Source: Ignavibacteriales bacterium (GTDB lineage Bacteria > Bacteroidota > Ignavibacteria > Ignavibacteriales > Melioribacteraceae). Taken from it: DNA of 8,256 nt. A model generated the notes under the pieces. It saw only the letters and a program-made list of their open reading frames with translations, was not told the origin of the DNA and made no database searches. The position numbers were made by a program, and so were the translations under genes. Location: positions 1 to 8,256 of the forward strand of contig JALWSN010000088.1 in the NCBI GenBank assembly GCA_027080245.1, read 5' to 3'. Positions 5,845 to 8,256 of the stretch are shown piece by piece (the first letter of the stretch is position 1; each line of letters opens with the position of its first letter).

Positions 5845-6048
5845 ATGAAAAAAGGAATTCACCCAACATATCAGAGATGCGAAGTTACGTGCGTTTGCGG
5901 CAATCATTTTGTCACCCGCTCTACCGTTCCCCAAATAAAATTGGAAATTTGTTCCGAGTGTCATCCATTCTTTACGGGAAAACAAAAAATTGTCGATTCA
6001 ACCGGGAGGGTGGACAGGTTCAACAAACGCTACGGAATAAAGGCGTAA
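5845..6048 (+). CDS. rpmE: 50S ribosomal protein L31 (zinc-binding, bL31 C+ form)
   Basis: A 67-residue structural protein of the large ribosomal subunit, forming part of the bridge to the small subunit near the central protuberance. It begins MKKGIHPTY as usual for the family and is full length. The C+ form is shown by the zinc-ligand set C16-x-C18 and C36-x2-C39; C12 is an extra cysteine. The conserved end GRVDRFNKRYG (54-64) is present. Organisms often also carry a zinc-independent paralogue that replaces this form under zinc starvation, but none is in this window. It appears to be a single-gene transcription unit, with its own promoter overlapping the end of the anti-sigma gene and a strong terminator 5 nt after the stop. 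Confidence 0.97.
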   Translation: MKKGIHPTYQRCEVTCVCGNHFVTRSTVPQIKLEICSECHPFFTGKQKIVDSTGRVDRFNKRYGIKA

Positions 6049-6052
6049 GTTT

Positions 6053-6077
6053 AACGGGCTTTAAGCCCGTTTTTTTT
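6053..6077 (+). terminator. Intrinsic terminator after rpmE
   Basis: AACGGGCTT (6053-6061) pairs perfectly with AAGCCCGTT (6063-6071), closing as a GC-rich stem with a small loop, followed by eight Ts (6070-6077). It begins 5 nt after the rpmE stop. Confidence 0.93.
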
Positions 6078-6113
6078 AATGTTGCCAAATCATCGAAATA
6101 AAATTTTAAGAGG

Positions 6114-7094
6114 ATGTTTCGCAAATTAATTTTAATCTTTTTATTAGTTTCCACAGGAATACTTCCGGGAAAAGCTCGTTCTAAAACCGCGCCGGTAAAA
6201 ATAATCGAAATTAAGTTAGCGGGCGCAGCAGCTTTACGTTCCAACGAGTTCTCCGGCTTAGCTTGGTTTAAGGATAAGTTGGTTCTCCTGCCGCAGTACG
6301 TTTTCAATAAACGTAATACGGCTTACGGCAAGCTTTACGTTATTCCTCGAAAAAAAATATTGGAATATCTTGCGGGGAAAATTCACATAATCAAACCCGA
6401 TTTTTTAAGGGTTGAAACCAACGGGTTCGAAAAATTTGGCAGCAGAGGCTCAGGTTGCGAAGCTATTTCTTTTAAAGGGGACACTTGTTTTGTAAACATT
6501 GAAATTTCCGATTGGAAAAATACTCATGCCGTTTTGTTAAAAGGAATTGTTCGCGGGGGAAGGCTTGCGTTCTTTAAAAAGGCAATCGCGAACGTTCCAA
6601 CGCAATCGCATTTGCCGAACATTTCGGACGAAACTAATCTATTAACAGACGGCAAAATCATTACAATTCACGAAGCCAACGGCGTTAATGTTAATCCCAA
6701 ACCGGTGGTTCATGTTTTCAGCAAGGCGCTAAAATTTCTTCGGACAATTCCATTCCCTTCAATAGAATACAGAATAACTGACGCAACGGAGTTGGACGGA
6801 GGGAATAATTTCTGGGCTATTAACTATTTCTTTCCGGGCGAATTTAATTTGTTAAAGCCGCCGTTGAGAAAAAGGTTCAATCCTAAAAAAAGCGTTGAAC
6901 GAATAATTCAATTTCATTACTCCGGGAATAAAATAACCGAAACCAAGATGCCCCCTGTAAATTTAGCCGGCGAAGTCTGGAACAAAGCGCGAAATTGGGA
7001 AGGGCTTGCGCGCCTTGAAGACAAAGGATTTTTAATAATAACGGACACTTACCCCCGGACAATACTTGCCTTTGTTCCCTACCATTTCAAATAG
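6114..7094 (+). CDS. Secreted phytase-like/beta-propeller protein
   Basis: A 326-residue exported protein. Residues 1-21 form a signal peptide (basic MFRK, then LILIFLLVSTGIL, cleavage probably near GKA-RS) with no lipobox Cys. The mature part shows recurring acidic motifs at strand ends: NEFSGLAW at 44-51, GCEAISF at 114-120, NIE at 128-130, SDETNLLTDG at 171-180, IHEANG at 185-190, TDATEL at 222-227 and NWEGLARL at 294-301, then ITDTYPRT to 316. The EF-SGLA, EAI and final EGLA...IITD pattern resembles the 'esterase-like activity of phytase' family, whose members are secreted beta-propellers. The substrate cannot be inferred. The ATG directly abuts AAGAGG, and the gene begins only about 36 nt after the rpmE terminator, so its promoter must be very close or overlap the terminator, unless it depends on read-through. 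A conserved hypothetical propeller of another family remains possible. Confidence 0.65.
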   Translation: MFRKLILIFLLVSTGILPGKARSKTAPVKIIEIKLAGAAALRSNEFSGLAWFKDKLVLLPQYVFNKRNTAYGKLYVIPRKKILEYLAGKIHIIKPDFLRVETNGFEKFGSRGSGCEAISFKGDTCFVNIEISDWKNTHAVLLKGIVRGGRLAFFKKAIANVPTQSHLPNISDETNLLTDGKIITIHEANGVNVNPKPVVHVFSKALKFLRTIPFPSIEYRITDATELDGGNNFWAINYFFPGEFNLLKPPLRKRFNPKKSVERIIQFHYSGNKITETKMPPVNLAGEVWNKARNWEGLARLEDKGFLIITDTYPRTILAFVPYHFK

Positions 7095-7108
7095 CGGAGC
7101 GGCTATTT
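7089..7108. terminator. Weak hairpin shared by two convergent gene ends
   Basis: AAATAGC (7089-7095) and GCTATTT (7102-7108) are perfect inverted arms with a 6-nt loop, spanning the stop codons of both convergent genes (TAG at 7092-7094 and TAA on the minus strand at 7103-7105). There is only a short T-run on each side, so termination would be weak. It could serve both directions. Confidence 0.4.
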
Positions 7109-7624
7109 AATTTCGTGAATGAACCATTTGGTGACGGATTTTACCGTTTTTTCAATAAAGTCGTCGGTTTTTTCAATCGCGGATTCTTTGCTTTTACACT
7201 GCTCGTAGCCGCAAGCTACAAAGTAAGCGGCTTTATCGTAAAAGTTGGAAATCTTCTGGTAAAACTCCAGCGCTTGTTGCAAATCGATTGCGCTGTTAAT
7301 TAACCCTTGATTAACCACGTACTGCCAGAGCACAACTCTCGAAAGAATTAACGCGTAAATTAACTCGCTTAATCTCAAGCCTTCCTTTGCCCTGTCGCGC
7401 CCAAGCTTCAAGTAATGTTCCGCCTGGGATTGGAACGTTGGCTCTTCTTCCTGCAACAACTCGCCTAATTTCACGTAATCGTCGTAAGCGCGCTTGTGTA
7501 AAATGTCCTCTGAAATGTTTTTGTAACCCGGCGTTGCGGGATTGTTTTTAACTTCCTTAATCCAATTTTCAGTAAGCTGCTCCGCGTGGCTTTGTATTAG
7601 CGAAATAAATTTTTTGTAAAGCAT
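7103..7624 (-). CDS. Stand-alone RsbRD-N-like helical sensor protein
   Basis: A 173-residue, nearly all-helical cytoplasmic protein. Its features match the RsbRD N-terminal domain family: an early ENWIKEVKNNP at 19-29, TPGYKNISEDILHKRAYDDY at 31-50, and the hallmark HYLKLGRDRAKEGLRLSELI at 70-89, followed by YALILSR. In known proteins this domain sits in front of a STAS, histidine kinase or diguanylate cyclase output. Here it fills the whole protein, with no output domain, and ends in a lysine- and glutamate-rich helix. It probably acts through a partner encoded elsewhere. It follows the lipoprotein gene by 13 nt with a perfect AGGAGG site, so the two form one operon. The family call is from pattern memory and should be checked by profile search. 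Confidence 0.68.
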   Translation of the reverse strand: MLYKKFISLIQSHAEQLTENWIKEVKNNPATPGYKNISEDILHKRAYDDYVKLGELLQEEEPTFQSQAEHYLKLGRDRAKEGLRLSELIYALILSRVVLWQYVVNQGLINSAIDLQQALEFYQKISNFYDKAAYFVACGYEQCKSKESAIEKTDDFIEKTVKSVTKWFIHEIK

Positions 7625-7629
7625 CTTTG

Positions 7630-7635
7630 CCTCCT
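7630..7635 (-). promoter_or_regulatory. Perfect Shine-Dalgarno AGGAGG
   Basis: AGGAGG on the minus strand, 5 nt before the ATG at 7624, lying in the 13-nt gap between the two genes. It fixes the start of the RsbRD-N-like gene and suggests efficient, independent translation of the second cistron. Confidence 0.85.
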
Positions 7636-7637
7636 GG

Positions 7638-8051
7638 TTAATTTTTTAGAGGGACGCTAACATTCAATCTCGCGTTTCTGCCGCTAACGTTATCCTGAAC
7701 GTCGAATATTAACGAGTAATCCCCCGACGTAAACGAAGAATCTAATTCTATTTTGGATTTAATAATTAAAGTGTCCATTTTTTTTGCGTTGCTTTGGTCA
7801 ATCATTCCGTTGTCTACGTCAAACAAAGTGTCGCCTTTTGGAGTTAATAAATGAACCGCGTAGGAAAGGTGGGCTATTAAAAGGCTGTCCAATTTTTCCG
7901 TTTGAAAATTTGCCAACTTAACTGTGGAACTTAATTGAAATCCGCGGGCAGTCTTTTTTACGGCGGTTTTACCCTGGAATAATTTGAAATTCCTAACCGG
8001 CGAACTGCAAAAGCTTAACCCCGCTAAAAAAAGGAATGCGAGCTTTTTCAT
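7638..8051 (-). CDS. Probable lipoprotein with Ig-like beta-sandwich, function unknown
   Basis: A 137-residue exported protein from the ATG at 8051. I prefer this start to the TTG six codons upstream (8069) because the GGAGG at 8067-8063 then acts as its ribosome-binding site and MKKLAFLFLAGLSFC forms a compact signal peptide. The Cys at position 15, followed by SSP, suggests lipidation, but the residue before it is Phe instead of the usual Gly/Ala/Ser. The mature part alternates polar and hydrophobic residues typical of beta strands, ending GDYSLIFDVQDNVSGR (about 110-125) then LNVSVPL, a pattern seen in Ig-like or macroglobulin-like sandwich domains. I do not recognise the family. It is the first gene of the operon with the RsbRD-N-like gene, which suggests an envelope-associated role for the pair, by inference only. 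Confidence 0.8.
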   Translation of the reverse strand: MKKLAFLFLAGLSFCSSPVRNFKLFQGKTAVKKTARGFQLSSTVKLANFQTEKLDSLLIAHLSYAVHLLTPKGDTLFDVDNGMIDQSNAKKMDTLIIKSKIELDSSFTSGDYSLIFDVQDNVSGRNARLNVSVPLKN

Positions 8052-8256
8052 TGTTTTAACTTCCTCCAAAGCTTTATCGCGATTTTCCCCTCGACGAAAC
8101 GTTTGCTCTTAAATCGCTCCAAGCTTTTGGCTTTTTTACGGCTCGAGGTTTTAACCCAAGCCGGCTTCGCTTACACGCTCAACGTTTTTAATGTTCAAAT
8201 TTCAAAAATTAAATTAATAAGTTTGAAATAAAAATCAATCGTTTTTCAAAAATGTT
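8052..8256. other. Upstream region of the lipoprotein operon, no gene seen
   Basis: This 205-nt stretch at the right edge shows no ORF I would support. It holds the GGAGG site (8063-8067, minus strand), a 10-bp perfect palindrome AAGCCGGCTT (8158-8167), and an AT-rich edge from about 8183 likely to hold the leftward promoter. A TAAGTTTG on the plus strand at 8218-8225 resembles a Bacteroidota -7 box pointing right, out of the window, but has no -33 partner. Confidence 0.5.

Noticed and set aside
8052..8069. TTG start six codons upstream for the lipoprotein gene
   Set aside because: The TTG overlaps the GGAGG that serves as ribosome-binding site for the ATG at 8051, and the extra residues would precede a compact signal peptide.
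8121..8136. Plus-strand hairpin followed by six Ts resembling a terminator
   Set aside because: The stem is only about 4 bp with no upstream plus-strand gene to terminate.
1..8256. Mobile elements, CRISPR arrays, tRNA or rRNA genes
   Set aside because: No transposase-like protein, terminal inverted repeats, spaced direct repeats or tRNA cloverleaf/CCA pattern was seen on either strand.

Overview
The window is AT-rich, densely coded chromosomal DNA. I see no mobile element, CRISPR array, tRNA or rRNA. The best guess for the source is a member of the Bacteroidota/Ignavibacteriota (FCB) group. Three things point there: weak or absent Shine-Dalgarno sites before several genes, a Bacteroidota-type promoter (TTG, 20-nt spacer, TAnnTTTG) ahead of rpmE, and paired ECF sigma/anti-sigma genes. 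This assignment is inferred from sequence style and family content and was not tested by a search.

Layout. Positions 1-3036 are read leftward: a large signalling protein (cyclic-nucleotide-binding-like domain, a very acidic linker of about 200 residues, a GAF-like domain and a histidine-kinase-type ATPase), followed 45 nt later by miaA, which runs off the left edge. A 321-nt divergent intergenic region with several inverted repeats separates these from a rightward ECF sigma factor translationally coupled to a tiny zinc-finger anti-sigma factor (3358-4148). A leftward MmcQ/YjbR-type gene (4130-4495) overlaps the anti-sigma tail. A second rightward ECF sigma factor follows, with a single-pass membrane protein that is its probable anti-sigma factor (4578-5788). 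Next come rpmE (ribosomal protein L31) with its own promoter and a textbook terminator, and a secreted phytase-like/beta-propeller protein (6114-7094). On the right, a leftward two-gene unit encodes a probable lipoprotein and a stand-alone RsbRD-N-like helical sensor protein (7103-8051).

How the genes may work together. Apart from the housekeeping genes miaA and rpmE, much of the window is regulatory. There are two independent sigma/anti-sigma switches, one with a soluble Cys-rich zinc anti-sigma factor (plausibly reading redox or zinc state) and one membrane-anchored (plausibly reading the envelope). There is also a multi-domain ATPase sensor that has lost the phospho-accepting histidine of its H-box, and an orphan RsbRD-N-type sensor domain. 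The most interesting candidates are the His-less kinase-like protein and the close packing of two different ECF switches. Any direct link between these systems is inference only.
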